DNA of 64,000 nt, taken from Chloroflexota bacterium (lineage in GTDB: Bacteria > Chloroflexota > Anaerolineae > Anaerolineales > Anaerolineaceae). The translations under genes were made by a program, and so were the position numbers. The stretch is taken from the NCBI GenBank assembly GCA_012729755.1, contig JAAYCN010000067.1, positions 23,026 to 87,025 of the forward strand. Direction: 5' to 3'. Positions 33,189 through 44,828 of this stretch are shown one piece after another. The first letter of the stretch is position 1. Each line of letters begins with the position of its first letter. Below the pieces are notes generated by a model. That model saw nothing but the letters and a program-made list of their open reading frames with translations, did no database searches and had not been told where the DNA came from.

Positions 33189-35288
33189 ATGGCCAAGAAG
33201 CTGAGTTTTTTTCATTTAATTTCGACTGTTTTGCTGCTTTTAAGCAGCGTGGCAGCCTCACCATCGGTGAATATTGAGCCGCCGACAGTCGCGAATCAAG
33301 ACCTGCGCGAAGAACTCTGGCTGGCATATCTGGCAGAATTGGATAAATCATCAGCAATTCAGAGCGGACGCGCTAACGACCTGCTGACGCCGGTGTTGGA
33401 TGAGGCTTTCATTAGCGAGGATGGCCAAACAGCGATGCTGTGGATCGCGCTGCAGGACCCAAGCGGGCGGATATTGGCGACTGAGCCCGGGATGGTATTG
33501 GCGCGCAACACTGAGCTCGGCTGGTCGGTGGTCTTCCCGGGTGATCGGGCCTGGGCAGAAACGCTTTCGAGCTTTCCAGCTGAGCAGATCCCTGTGGAAC
33601 AGGCTGTTGAAACAAACCGCAAGGTGGAAAAGATTGGAGAGGTCAAGTCGCTGGGAGGATATTATCTACCCTATGTGGCGGGTACCAGGCGCTGGTTAGA
33701 GGGCTCAATTCTCCATTTCCACAGCTTCCCTGAGCGGGGGTATCCATCGTGCAGCCAGAATGACTGCGCTTATGCGTATGACTTTACGGATGTGAATCAT
33801 TTTCCCCTGGTGGCTTCAAAGGATGGCACGGTAGCCGCCGCAAAAGACAGCTGCGCTGATGGCAGCAGCTATTGTACGAACTATGTGGTCTTGAAATCGA
33901 CGGATGGCTATTATCAGCTTTACCTGCACCTTGCTTATGGAACTGTGCCGGACAAATTGACGGCAGGCGCTACGGTAAGGCGTGGCCAATATATCGGCGA
34001 CACAGATGATACAGGTTACAGTACCTCCAACCATGTACATTTCATGGTGGTAAGGGACTGGTGGATGGGCAGTAGTGGGTCGCCATGGGGATATTCGGTG
34101 GACGTGCGATTCGCGGATGTGGCGATAAACAGCGGTATCCCACGCACCTGCTATGAGGTGACGCAACTTCCGATCCAAAATGGCGCGACTGAATGTCTGG
34201 GCACAAAGACCGATCCTCTGAACGCCAACAACGATTGGTTTCCATCGGGAAATACTGGCGCGTTCCCGCCGAGCGGGGTGTTGAAAAGGCCGATTGAGGG
34301 GAAGGTGGTGGCGACTGCCAATGTATTCATGGATGTCACCGCGCAGGGGACTGACAATGTGAGGGCGACGAAAGTGGCTTTGCTGGCGTTGGTTGATGAT
34401 ATATGGAAACAAGTTGGGGCTGCGCAGCCGACGGACTCAACCGGGCTGGCAGATTGGGACGCCGATCTGTGCGCGCTTGGCCCTTTGAATGGGCCGTTGG
34501 CGTTAAAGTTAAAGGTGTGGGATCACGAAGGCAACGAGGTGGTGATGCCGGCTGTTACGACAGTGACGGTTGATCATGCCTGTTTGCCGCCAGTATCAGC
34601 GATGACCACACCGATAACCACTGACAGCACAGCGGTAAGGCTTAACTGGACGGCTGCGCCTTCGCCCTCGGGATTGAGCAAGTTTGAGCTTCAATGGCGG
34701 GTGATAGGGAGCGCTTGGGCGGCGGAGCAAACGATCACTTTGGGGGCCGGAGCCAGGTCGACCTGGTTTGTGGGCAGCATGGGAAAAATTTATGAGTTCC
34801 GCTTGAGGGCGTTTGACACGAATGGTCAGGCGGAAGCGTGGCCAGCGGACGACTCCGCGGAAGTGAGCGTTGCTTTCCCCTCCACCTGCGCCGCGGATGG
34901 CGGGGAACCGGATGATACGTCTCAGACCGCTCGTTTACTCGAACCCGGTATCGCTGAGACGAGAAATTTCTGCCCGGAAGGTGATGTGGACTGGTTCGAG
35001 GTTGACACAGCGGACTGGCCTTATTATCTGGTCGCGTCAACCCCCTTGGGGGAGGCTGGCGCTACGGTGAAAGTAAGCGTTTACGCTTCTGACGCCGCGA
35101 CGCTTCTGGCTGAGTCGAATACGCCTTCTTTTCTTGAACCCACGACCTTATTCGCCAACGTGGGAGGCCAGTCACATATGTTTATCAAGGTTGAACCGAC
35201 GTTAGGGAGCGCGACTGGCACCGCTGCTCAATACGCGTTGGTCATAAAACCGCAATACGCACACTGGCTGCCTTTAATCTGGAGATAG
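33189..35288 (+). CDS. Secreted M23-type peptidase with fibronectin-like and PPC-like domains
   Basis: 699 residues from the ATG at 33189. Signal peptide (about 1-25), an unassigned domain, then an M23/LytM peptidase domain (about 165-330): the first His in ILHFHSFP and Asp in AYAYDFT, LYLHLAYG, and SNHVHFM with the HxH zinc motif. This family cuts peptide cross-links in the wall. Next come a fibronectin III-like domain (about 455-555, LNWTAAPSPSGLSKFELQW) and a PPC-like beta domain (GDVDWFEVDT). The protein ends YAHWLPLIWR, the same type of tail as the M14 protein at 2173. It lies between the sugar genes and the main glycan operon. Confidence 0.9.
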   Translation: MAKKLSFFHLISTVLLLLSSVAASPSVNIEPPTVANQDLREELWLAYLAELDKSSAIQSGRANDLLTPVLDEAFISEDGQTAMLWIALQDPSGRILATEPGMVLARNTELGWSVVFPGDRAWAETLSSFPAEQIPVEQAVETNRKVEKIGEVKSLGGYYLPYVAGTRRWLEGSILHFHSFPERGYPSCSQNDCAYAYDFTDVNHFPLVASKDGTVAAAKDSCADGSSYCTNYVVLKSTDGYYQLYLHLAYGTVPDKLTAGATVRRGQYIGDTDDTGYSTSNHVHFMVVRDWWMGSSGSPWGYSVDVRFADVAINSGIPRTCYEVTQLPIQNGATECLGTKTDPLNANNDWFPSGNTGAFPPSGVLKRPIEGKVVATANVFMDVTAQGTDNVRATKVALLALVDDIWKQVGAAQPTDSTGLADWDADLCALGPLNGPLALKLKVWDHEGNEVVMPAVTTVTVDHACLPPVSAMTTPITTDSTAVRLNWTAAPSPSGLSKFELQWRVIGSAWAAEQTITLGAGARSTWFVGSMGKIYEFRLRAFDTNGQAEAWPADDSAEVSVAFPSTCAADGGEPDDTSQTARLLEPGIAETRNFCPEGDVDWFEVDTADWPYYLVASTPLGEAGATVKVSVYASDAATLLAESNTPSFLEPTTLFANVGGQSHMFIKVEPTLGSATGTAAQYALVIKPQYAHWLPLIWR

Positions 35289-35651
35289 TAAGGCGATATA
35301 GCGCAATCGTGTTAAATGAATGACTTTAGCTTAAACAAAAGGTGCGCTTGATAGTAACACGCTGGGTCCTACTTTGTTTTTGTAGGATGAGGGCTTGTTG
35401 AGGTTTCTTTCAGAGAGAAGCTGGCGAGCGCAGCGAGATTGACGAGGTGGTTTAAGGTGTTTTGGTGTGTTTGCTTAAATCCGCATTAGCTTTAATCATC
35501 TTTTAACGTTTATCCAAGAAAAGACCAAAACAAATTTCTCCCCGTTATGCCCCTCGGGGCTTCGACCCTCCTCAAAGAGACGACTTAATGACTTGTTTGA
35601 CTAAAAGATAAGATGCGATTGTCCTAGAGTTTTCAGACCAAAAATATGAGC
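35289..35651. other. Intergenic region before the glycan operon, no gene seen
   Basis: It holds several inverted repeats: TCCTAC/GTAGGA around a T-rich loop near 35366-35388, and GCCCCTCGGGGC near 35548. None has a good T run, so no terminator is called with confidence. No open frame with ribosome site was found. Confidence 0.5.
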
Positions 35652-35679
35652 TTGACGAGGTAGAGAGTTGATTTATAAT
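35652..35679 (+). promoter_or_regulatory. Promoter of the surface-glycan operon
   Basis: TTGACG (35652-35657) and TATAAT (35674-35679) with a 16-base spacer. The ATG at 35694 follows 14 bases after the -10, so the leader is about 8 bases or less, without a Shine-Dalgarno sequence. Confidence 0.75.
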
Positions 35680-35693
35680 TCAGATCCTGAAAT

Positions 35694-38003
<2,310 letters not shown>

Positions 38004-38005
38004 GC

Positions 38006-39286
38006 ATGGATAAAGACACTTCGATCATCGTTAAGGGAATCTCTAAACGCTACAGAATCGGTGTGGCGCAGGAAAGGGCGGATACGCTGCGCGATCTGAT
38101 CACCAGCTCAGGCCAGAGAATTGGCAGCATTTTCAGAAAAAAATCAGAACCCAAGGCTGGGATTGACTATATCTGGGCGCTCAAAGATGTCAGTTTTGAG
38201 GTCAAACAGGGCCAGGCATTGGGGATTATCGGCCGCAATGGCGCCGGCAAGAGCACGCTGCTCAAGGTGTTATCGCGGGTGACTGACCCCACCGAAGGCT
38301 ATGGCGAACTGCGCGGCCGGGTGGGCTCGCTGCTTGAAGTGGGCACAGGTTTTCACCCCGAACTGAGCGGGCGGGAAAACATCTTTTTGAACGGGGCGAT
38401 CTTAGGCATGCACCGTAAGGAAATTGAAGCACGTTTTGACGAGATTGTTGATTTCTCTGAAGTCGGCCAGTTTATTGATACGCCGGTGAAGCGTTATTCT
38501 TCGGGGATGTATCTTCGGCTGGCTTTCGCTGTCGCGGCTCATCTTGAGCCGGAAATTCTGGTCGTGGATGAGGTGTTGGCGGTAGGAGACGCGGATTTCC
38601 AGCGCAAATGCCTGGGAAAGATGGGCGATGTGGCCAGCGCGGGGCGCACGGTATTGTTTGTGAGTCACAATATGAGCGCGATTCAGCGCCTGACCCAGGA
38701 ATCAATCGTTTTAGACAAAGGCACAGTGCTGTTGAGAGCGCCGTCAAATGAAGCGGTGGATTTTTATCTCAACCGCGGATTATCAAAGCTGGGGGAACGC
38801 TATTGGGAGGCAGACGAGGTGCCAGCCGCTTCGGCGCCGTTCAGGCCGCTGGCAATCAGAATTGTCGATAAAAATGGCGTGGTTTCAGACTCGGTGCGGT
38901 CGGTTGACCCAATCACGCTGGAAATTGACTATCAATTGGAGCAGGAAGTTACCGGGCTGAGGGTGGGGTTCTATTTGTTCACCACGCGCGGTGAACCGGT
39001 TTTCACCAGTTTTGACACCGATTCAAGCGAGTTGTTCGCCGAACACACCTCGCGGGCGAAGGGCGTTTATACCAGCCGATGTGTTATTCCGGCCAATACC
39101 ATGAACGAGGGACGGTTCTTTTTGGGTTTGAACGCCAGTTCATACGGCATCAGGCGATATTTTCAGGACGAGCAAGCTTTGAGCTTCAGCGTGGACGCCA
39201 GTGGCGCTCCGGGCACACATTGGCCGGAGGCGCGGCCAGGCGCGGTGAGGCCAGTTTTGAATTGGGAAATCGAGAAGAAGGCTTAA
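38006..39286 (+). CDS. Polysaccharide ABC exporter ATPase with C-terminal glycan-binding domain (Wzt type)
   Basis: 426 residues. Walker A GRNGAGKSTLLKVLSRV, the family motif SLLEVGTGFHPELSGRENIFL, signature YSSGMYLRLAFAVAAH and Walker B LVVDEVLAVGDADFQ. From about residue 285 a Wzt_C-like beta domain follows (ITLEIDYQL, GLRVGFYLFT, RCVIPANTMNEGRFFLGL), which in O-antigen systems recognises a terminal modification on the chain. The methyltransferase at 40927 is a candidate for making such a cap. Confidence 0.94.
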   Translation: MDKDTSIIVKGISKRYRIGVAQERADTLRDLITSSGQRIGSIFRKKSEPKAGIDYIWALKDVSFEVKQGQALGIIGRNGAGKSTLLKVLSRVTDPTEGYGELRGRVGSLLEVGTGFHPELSGRENIFLNGAILGMHRKEIEARFDEIVDFSEVGQFIDTPVKRYSSGMYLRLAFAVAAHLEPEILVVDEVLAVGDADFQRKCLGKMGDVASAGRTVLFVSHNMSAIQRLTQESIVLDKGTVLLRAPSNEAVDFYLNRGLSKLGERYWEADEVPAASAPFRPLAIRIVDKNGVVSDSVRSVDPITLEIDYQLEQEVTGLRVGFYLFTTRGEPVFTSFDTDSSELFAEHTSRAKGVYTSRCVIPANTMNEGRFFLGLNASSYGIRRYFQDEQALSFSVDASGAPGTHWPEARPGAVRPVLNWEIEKKA

Positions 39287-39287
39287 G

Positions 39288-40937
39288 ATGGCAGACAAAG
39301 AAAAAATCAAACATGCTTTGGGGAAACTGCCATGGGTGAGTGAAGCCTGGTGGGCGGTGAGAGGTAAGAAGAAACCTTGGTCATCTCATTTTAAGCTTGA
39401 GGGGCTGAGAGGGGTGCTGACGGGGGCGGTGACGGACGTGAGGCAGTTGGCTATGCAAAACGGCCACCCAAAAAAGGTCTTGGTATTCGCATCGCTGCAT
39501 TATTGGATCGAACAGGCGGGGTTAATCGCGCTGGCTTTGGCCGGACAGGGGCATAAGGTCGCTTTGGGGTACTTGCCTTACGCGGATTGGGACAAGCCGA
39601 TCAACGATTTTGATCTGCGCCGGCAGGCGGTTTATGCGAAAGAAGCGCTTAAGCCGGCTGAAGAGGTGATGAAGGTGGCTTGTCTGACTGACGCGGCTGT
39701 TAAACGTGGCAAGTTGCTCGGCCTGCCCGAAGAGACAGCCGATATTATTGAGCATGTTTCGCGCTACGATGTGATGTATACGCGCCAAATTGAAACGGTT
39801 GATCCTGAGGATCCGCTTTATCTGCTGAGAATGGAGCGAAATGCCAAGGCTGCCTTGGCTTTATATCGCTGGTTCAGCCAGGAGAGCCCAGATGTAGTGA
39901 TTGTGCCTAATGGCACCATCCTCGAAATGGGCGTGGCTTACGCGATGGCGCGCGTGATGGGCATTCACGCGGTCACTTTTGAGTTCGCGGATCAACGCGA
40001 ACGCATCTGGCTGGCGCAGGACAGCGAGATTATGACTCACGATACCACCGCGCTGTGGTCGGCGCTTGGTAATCGGCCTTTGCCTGAAAGAGCGCGTGAG
40101 AAACTCGTCGAACTGTTTAGCGCGCGCAAAAAAGCGATCACCTGGGGCGAATTCGCCAGGCAGTGGCAGGCAAGCCCTCAGCGCGGTTCAAACGTGGTCA
40201 GGGAAGCGTTGGGTCTGGATGAACGTCCGCTTGCCCTGTTGGCGACGAATGTTTTAGGCGACAGTTTGACCCTGGGGCGTCAAAAAATCAGCGCGAGCAT
40301 GGCGGAATGGGTCGTGAAAACAATCGATTGGTTTAGAAAGCGGCCGGACTTGCAGCTGGTCGCGCGCATCCACCCGGGCGAGCTGATCACACACGGTACC
40401 TCGATGGTGGAGGTGATTGAAGAACAGTTCGGCGGCCTGCCCGAAAACATTCATGTGATTAAGCCCGGCGAAAAGGTGAACACCTATGACCTGGTGGATC
40501 TGGCTGATTTTGGCCTGGTTTTTACCACCACAGTCGGGCTCGAAATGGCGATGGCTGGGCTGCCGGTGATGGTGGCTGGCAAGACACACTACGCCAACAA
40601 AGGTTTTACGCTGGACCCGCAGGATTGGGAAGAGTATCAGGATATGCTTGAGAAAGTTGCCAGTGACCCGGTCGGGGCAAGGCTGTCAAAGGCTCAGGTC
40701 GAACAGGCCTGGATGTACGCCTATTTGTTCTTCTTCGAATTCTCGCTGCCTTTCCCCTGGCACTTATTGTGGCTGGCAGATGATTTTAAAGCGCGCCCGA
40801 TGCGTTATGTGCTGAACCACCAGGGTCAGGAAAAATACGCGAAAACCTTTGGCTACCTGGTTGGCGAGCCGCTCAATTGGCAGGAACGCGGCTTAGCGCG
40901 CCTCAATGAACAGGCGGAGGTAACCAATGCCGACTGA
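39288..40937 (+). CDS. Capsule-synthesis-type GT-B glycosyltransferase
   Basis: 549 residues, no membrane helix. The C-terminal half has a capsule-biosynthesis (KpsC/KpsS or WcbA-like) donor domain: LVARIHPGELITHGT, NIHVIKPGEKVNTYDLVDLADFGLVFTTTVGLE (read in two parts) and GLPVMVAGKTHYANKGFT. These proteins often transfer Kdo or nonulosonate residues. The protein at 54181 is a full-length paralogue. TAAG separates it from the ATPase gene; the next gene overlaps by 11 bases. Confidence 0.75.
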   Translation: MADKEKIKHALGKLPWVSEAWWAVRGKKKPWSSHFKLEGLRGVLTGAVTDVRQLAMQNGHPKKVLVFASLHYWIEQAGLIALALAGQGHKVALGYLPYADWDKPINDFDLRRQAVYAKEALKPAEEVMKVACLTDAAVKRGKLLGLPEETADIIEHVSRYDVMYTRQIETVDPEDPLYLLRMERNAKAALALYRWFSQESPDVVIVPNGTILEMGVAYAMARVMGIHAVTFEFADQRERIWLAQDSEIMTHDTTALWSALGNRPLPERAREKLVELFSARKKAITWGEFARQWQASPQRGSNVVREALGLDERPLALLATNVLGDSLTLGRQKISASMAEWVVKTIDWFRKRPDLQLVARIHPGELITHGTSMVEVIEEQFGGLPENIHVIKPGEKVNTYDLVDLADFGLVFTTTVGLEMAMAGLPVMVAGKTHYANKGFTLDPQDWEEYQDMLEKVASDPVGARLSKAQVEQAWMYAYLFFFEFSLPFPWHLLWLADDFKARPMRYVLNHQGQEKYAKTFGYLVGEPLNWQERGLARLNEQAEVTNAD

Positions 40938-41808
40938 CCAGATCAAGGAGGAAGTCAGCCGCTTCTATAATCAGATTGGCTGGAAGCAGGAGACCAATGG
41001 GCTATATCAGAACGCGCAATATGAAGACCTGAGGGAAGTTTCGGCAGAATATATTGACCGGGCTCACGCGCGGGTCTCACGCCACCTCAGCCCGACAGGT
41101 AAATACCTGCTCGACGCGGGCTCAGGGCCGGTGCAGTATCAGGCATATCTTGCCTATTCCGCAGGATACGAACATCGGGTCTGCATGGATTTGTCTTTTG
41201 TCGCGCTGGTCGAGGCGCGCAAGCGTCTGGATGACCACGGGTTTTATGTGGTCGGGGATATCACTCACCTGCCGTTTAAACGCGACTCTTTTGACGGCAT
41301 TGTGGCTTTACATACCATTCATCATGTGCCTGTGGCGGAAAAACCAGACTGCTACGAGGAATTGTACGCTTGTCTGAAGCCTGGCCGGACGATGGTAACA
41401 GTGGATGGATGGCATGAGCACGGTCTGAGCTGGCTGTGGGCTTTGATGATCAGGGTCGCTGACCGCCTCAGAGGAAAGCGCGTAAAAACTGAGATCAAAG
41501 ACAGCTCCAAGCAGGCAAAAGTTGAGAAAAAGGAACAACAAAGCCCGGCGGGGACCTTCGTGATTAAAAACGGCGCCAGGTGGTTTAAACAGACACTGGG
41601 CGGCAAACTGCCGTTTAAAATTTTACCGTGGCGCAGCGTAAGCGTGCATTGGTTGAGGTCGATCGTGCCGGACAAACCGCGCGGCAGGCGCCTGCTGAAT
41701 TGTCTTTATCGATTAGAGGATGCTTTTCCACGCTTTTTTGGCGAGAACGGACAATATCCCATGATCGTATTCAATAAACCTGACCCCGAAAGACGGGGAG
41801 AGCATTAG
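40927..41808 (+). CDS. Class I SAM-dependent methyltransferase
   Basis: 293 residues. YLLDAGSGPVQYQAYLAY is the SAM-binding glycine motif; VCMDLSFVALVEARKRL the strand-2 acid; GDITHLPFKRDSFDGIVALH and TIHHVPV the later motifs of the Methyltransf_11 group. A Lys-rich insert (about 180-200) precedes a C-terminal helical part. Position suggests methylation of a glycan or sugar in this pathway, perhaps chain termination read by the Wzt domain; the substrate is unproven. Confidence 0.85.
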   Translation: MPTDQIKEEVSRFYNQIGWKQETNGLYQNAQYEDLREVSAEYIDRAHARVSRHLSPTGKYLLDAGSGPVQYQAYLAYSAGYEHRVCMDLSFVALVEARKRLDDHGFYVVGDITHLPFKRDSFDGIVALHTIHHVPVAEKPDCYEELYACLKPGRTMVTVDGWHEHGLSWLWALMIRVADRLRGKRVKTEIKDSSKQAKVEKKEQQSPAGTFVIKNGARWFKQTLGGKLPFKILPWRSVSVHWLRSIVPDKPRGRRLLNCLYRLEDAFPRFFGENGQYPMIVFNKPDPERRGEH

Positions 41809-41816
41809 GAGAAATT

Positions 41817-42821
41817 ATGGATTGGACGAATAAAACCATCCTTGTCACCGGCGGTACCGGTTCGTTTGGCAAGAAATTCATCCGCATCATGCTGGATGAA
41901 TATCGGCCGGCAAAGATTATTGTTTTCAGCCGTGATGAACTGAAACAGCATGAAATGCGCACTACCGGCGGGTTTAACCATCCGAGCATCCGTTATTTCA
42001 TCGGCGATGTGCGCGATAAAGAGCGGCTAACACTGGCGATGTACGGTGTGGATATTGTGGTGCACGCGGCGGCGCTGAAGCAGGTGCCGGCGTGTGAGTA
42101 TAACCCGATGGAAGCGATCAAAACCAATATTTTAGGTTCATCAAATGTGGTGGATGCGGCGATCGCCAATAGTGTGAGCAAAGTGTTAGCGCTTTCGACA
42201 GATAAAGCGGTCAACCCAATCAACTTATACGGCGCGACCAAGCTGGCAGCTGAAAAATTGCTGATTCAGAGCAACGCCTACGCGGGTGGCAGGCAGACGC
42301 GCATTTCGTGTGTGAGATACGGCAATGTGGTCGGTTCGCGCGGGTCGGTGGTACCGTTGTTTATCAAGCAGCGCCCGACCGGCAGGGTTACGATCACAGA
42401 TAAGCGCATGACGCGGTTCTGGATCTCGCTTGAGCAAGGGGTGAGATTTGTGATCAACGCCATCGAGAACATGCAGGGCGGCGAAGTCTTCGTGCCAAAA
42501 ATTCCGAGCATGAGAATGGTCGATCTGGCACAGGCGATGGCGCCTGAGGCGGAGATTGAGATTATCGGTATCAGACCAGGCGAGAAATTGCACGAGAGCC
42601 TGATTGGCGAAGATGAAGCGCGTTCAACGGTGGAGTTGCCGAACATGTATGTGGTGCAGCCAACTGACCGCATGTGGTTCGGGCATACTTGGGAAGAAAA
42701 AGGCCGACATTTGCCTGACGGTTTCACTTATACCAGTGAGAATAATCAGGAATGGCTGGATGTTGAGGGCATCAACCGCATCATCGCGACCATTGAGCCT
42801 GAGGTGAAGAAAGAAAAATAG
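41817..42821 (+). CDS. pseB: UDP-N-acetylglucosamine 4,6-dehydratase (inverting), PseB type
   Basis: 334 residues. ILVTGGTGSFGKKFIRIML is the NADP site, FSRDELKQHEM is diagnostic for the PseB/FlaA1/CapE group, VHAAALKQVPACEYNPMEAI holds the substrate lysine, and NLYGATKLAAEKL the Tyr-x3-Lys. It makes UDP-2-acetamido-2,6-dideoxy-4-hexulose, first step of pseudaminic acid and of several 6-deoxy amino sugars. AGGAGAAATT precedes the ATG. The C-terminal 40 residues are slightly longer than in short soluble PseB. Confidence 0.9.
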   Translation: MDWTNKTILVTGGTGSFGKKFIRIMLDEYRPAKIIVFSRDELKQHEMRTTGGFNHPSIRYFIGDVRDKERLTLAMYGVDIVVHAAALKQVPACEYNPMEAIKTNILGSSNVVDAAIANSVSKVLALSTDKAVNPINLYGATKLAAEKLLIQSNAYAGGRQTRISCVRYGNVVGSRGSVVPLFIKQRPTGRVTITDKRMTRFWISLEQGVRFVINAIENMQGGEVFVPKIPSMRMVDLAQAMAPEAEIEIIGIRPGEKLHESLIGEDEARSTVELPNMYVVQPTDRMWFGHTWEEKGRHLPDGFTYTSENNQEWLDVEGINRIIATIEPEVKKEK

Positions 42822-42822
42822 C

Positions 42823-43755
42823 ATGACACGTTTGTTAATTACCGGAGCGAGCGGACTGCTGGGCCTGAATCTGGCGCTACTGACCGCTGATAAGGATTAT
42901 GAAGTGACTGGTTGGACCAACCAACACAGTTTGAGCGATGTTCCGTTCACGACTGAGCAGGTGGATCTGACCGATTTCGCGGCAATTCCGGATAAGCTGG
43001 ACGCTTTGAAACCGGAACTGATTATTAATTGCGCGGCGATTGCTAATGTGGACGCGGCAGCCAGAGACACAAAATTGGCGCACGTGGTGAACGGTGTTGT
43101 GCCAGGTGTTTTGGCGGATGAGGCGGCGCGGATTGGCGTGAAATTCATCCACATCTCAACCGACGCGGTATTTGACGGCGTGAGGGGCGATTACCGCGAG
43201 ATTGACATGCCCAACCCGTTGAACGTATACGCGTACAGCAAGCTTGAGGGGGAACTGGCCGTTCAAAAAGCGAACCCGGAAGCGATCATCGCGCGGGTGG
43301 TGTTCTACGGCTGGTCGCTGAGCGGCACGCGCAGCTTGGCCGAATTTTTCTATAATCATCTGGAAGCAGAACAACCTGTGAGGGGTTATACTGACATGTA
43401 CTTTACCCCATTGTATGTGAGGCACCTGGCGGAAGTTTTGCTTAAGATGGCTGAAAAAGATTTGAGCGGAACCTGGCATGTGTTTGGTTCGGAGACTCTC
43501 TCAAAGTACGCCTTTGGCGTCAGCCTGGCGCATCAGTTTGGCTTTGATCCAACACTGGTGAGTCCGGTTTCAACCCCAGAAGGGGAGGAAGATGTCAGGC
43601 GCTCGCTCAGATTGACGATGAATATTGATAAACTGACCGAGGCGTTGGGTGGAGACCTGCCGGGGGTGAGCGAAGGGCTGGCAGCACTGCAAGCTGACAG
43701 GGATAATGGATTGAGAGATCAAATCAGAGCGATTGGAGAAGGGTCATCAAGATGA
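42823..43755 (+). CDS. RmlD-like sugar reductase (dTDP-4-dehydrorhamnose reductase family)
   Basis: 310 residues. LLITGASGLLGLNLALLTA is the NAD(P) site; VDLTDFAAIPDKLDALKPELIINCAAIANVD (two consecutive motifs) and FIHISTDAVFDGVRGDYRE are RmlD/WbpV-like, followed by NVYAYSKLEGE with Tyr-x3-Lys. Placed after the PseB-type dehydratase, it may reduce the 4-keto sugar that enzyme makes. One base separates it from pseB and four are shared with the synthase gene. Confidence 0.85.
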   Translation: MTRLLITGASGLLGLNLALLTADKDYEVTGWTNQHSLSDVPFTTEQVDLTDFAAIPDKLDALKPELIINCAAIANVDAAARDTKLAHVVNGVVPGVLADEAARIGVKFIHISTDAVFDGVRGDYREIDMPNPLNVYAYSKLEGELAVQKANPEAIIARVVFYGWSLSGTRSLAEFFYNHLEAEQPVRGYTDMYFTPLYVRHLAEVLLKMAEKDLSGTWHVFGSETLSKYAFGVSLAHQFGFDPTLVSPVSTPEGEEDVRRSLRLTMNIDKLTEALGGDLPGVSEGLAALQADRDNGLRDQIRAIGEGSSR

Positions 43756-44828
43756 GCGCGGAAATCAGCATTGGCAAGCACCTGATCGGGCAGAAGCGCC
43801 CGACTTATTTCATCGCGGATATCGCCGCTAATCACGATGGCGATCTGGACCGGGCGTTTAAACTTTGTGAATTGGCGGCTAAAGCCGGGGCGGACGCGGC
43901 CAAATTTCAAAATTTTAGGGGTCCAAAAATCGTTTCGGATTACGGCTTTAGTCACATGAACAGCCAGGTTTCGCACCAGGCGAAGTGGAAGAAGAGCGTG
44001 ACTGAAGTGTATGATGGCGCGTCGATCCCGTTTGAATGGACTCTGCATTTGGGTGAAGCCTGCGCGGAGCTGGGCATCGATTATTTTTCTTCCCCTTATG
44101 ACTTTGAGGCGATTGACATGCTGGATCAATACGTGCCGGCATACAAGATCGGCTCAGGGGATATCACCTGGATCGAATCCTGTTTGAGAATGGCGAATAA
44201 GGGCAAGCCGGTATTGTTAGCCACTGGCGCGTCAGATATTGGTGACGTACAGCGCTGTGTGGACGCGATTTTAGCGGTAAATCCTCAGCTGGTATTAATG
44301 CAGTGCAATACTAATTACACCGCTGACCCGGGCAACTTTGACCATATCCATTTAAATGTATTGAAAACGTATCATGAGATGTGGCCGGACTTGATTCTGG
44401 GTCTGTCAGACCACACCCATGGGCATGCCACAGTGTTGGGAGCGGTGGCGTTGGGGGCTCGTGTGGTGGAAAAGCATTTTACGGATGACAACTCGCGCGA
44501 AGGGCCCGATCATGCCTTCGCGATGAATCCTGACAGCTGGGCCGAAATGGTGGAAAACACCCGTCAGCTGGAGCGGGCATTGGGTTCCGGCAATAAAGTA
44601 GTAGCCGGAAACGAACAGGAAACTGTTGTGGTGCAGCGGCGCTGTCTGAGGGCGGCGCGCAACATTCGCTGGGGTGAAAATTTCACCCGCGAAATGATCG
44701 ACGTTTTACGACCGGCAACACCCGGCGCGATCATGCCTTATGATATAGATAAAGTGATTGGTAGCGTGGCGTTGGCTGACCTTGAGAAGGGGCAGGACCT
44801 GCGCTGGCTGGATTTGGGACGCGCATGA
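43752..44828 (+). CDS. Nonulosonate synthase (NeuB/PseI/LegI family) with SAF domain
   Basis: 358 residues. YFIADIAANHDGDLDRAFKL, KFQNFRGPKIV and LLATGASDIGDVQ are the TIM-barrel motifs of sialic-acid-type synthases, with LGLSDHTHG and ARVVEKHFTDDNSREGPDHAFA near the active site. The C-terminal SAF (antifreeze-like) domain, from about 290 (RRCLRAARNIRWGENFTREM), is present. The enzyme condenses PEP with a 6-carbon sugar to a 9-carbon acid. The Asn/Asp-rich active site does not tell sialic, pseudaminic and legionaminic substrates apart by eye. Confidence 0.9.
   Translation: MSAEISIGKHLIGQKRPTYFIADIAANHDGDLDRAFKLCELAAKAGADAAKFQNFRGPKIVSDYGFSHMNSQVSHQAKWKKSVTEVYDGASIPFEWTLHLGEACAELGIDYFSSPYDFEAIDMLDQYVPAYKIGSGDITWIESCLRMANKGKPVLLATGASDIGDVQRCVDAILAVNPQLVLMQCNTNYTADPGNFDHIHLNVLKTYHEMWPDLILGLSDHTHGHATVLGAVALGARVVEKHFTDDNSREGPDHAFAMNPDSWAEMVENTRQLERALGSGNKVVAGNEQETVVVQRRCLRAARNIRWGENFTREMIDVLRPATPGAIMPYDIDKVIGSVALADLEKGQDLRWLDLGRA

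Noticed and set aside
35366..35388. Terminator TCCTAC/GTAGGA after the M23 gene
   Set aside because: The loop is long and T-rich, but no T run follows the stem.
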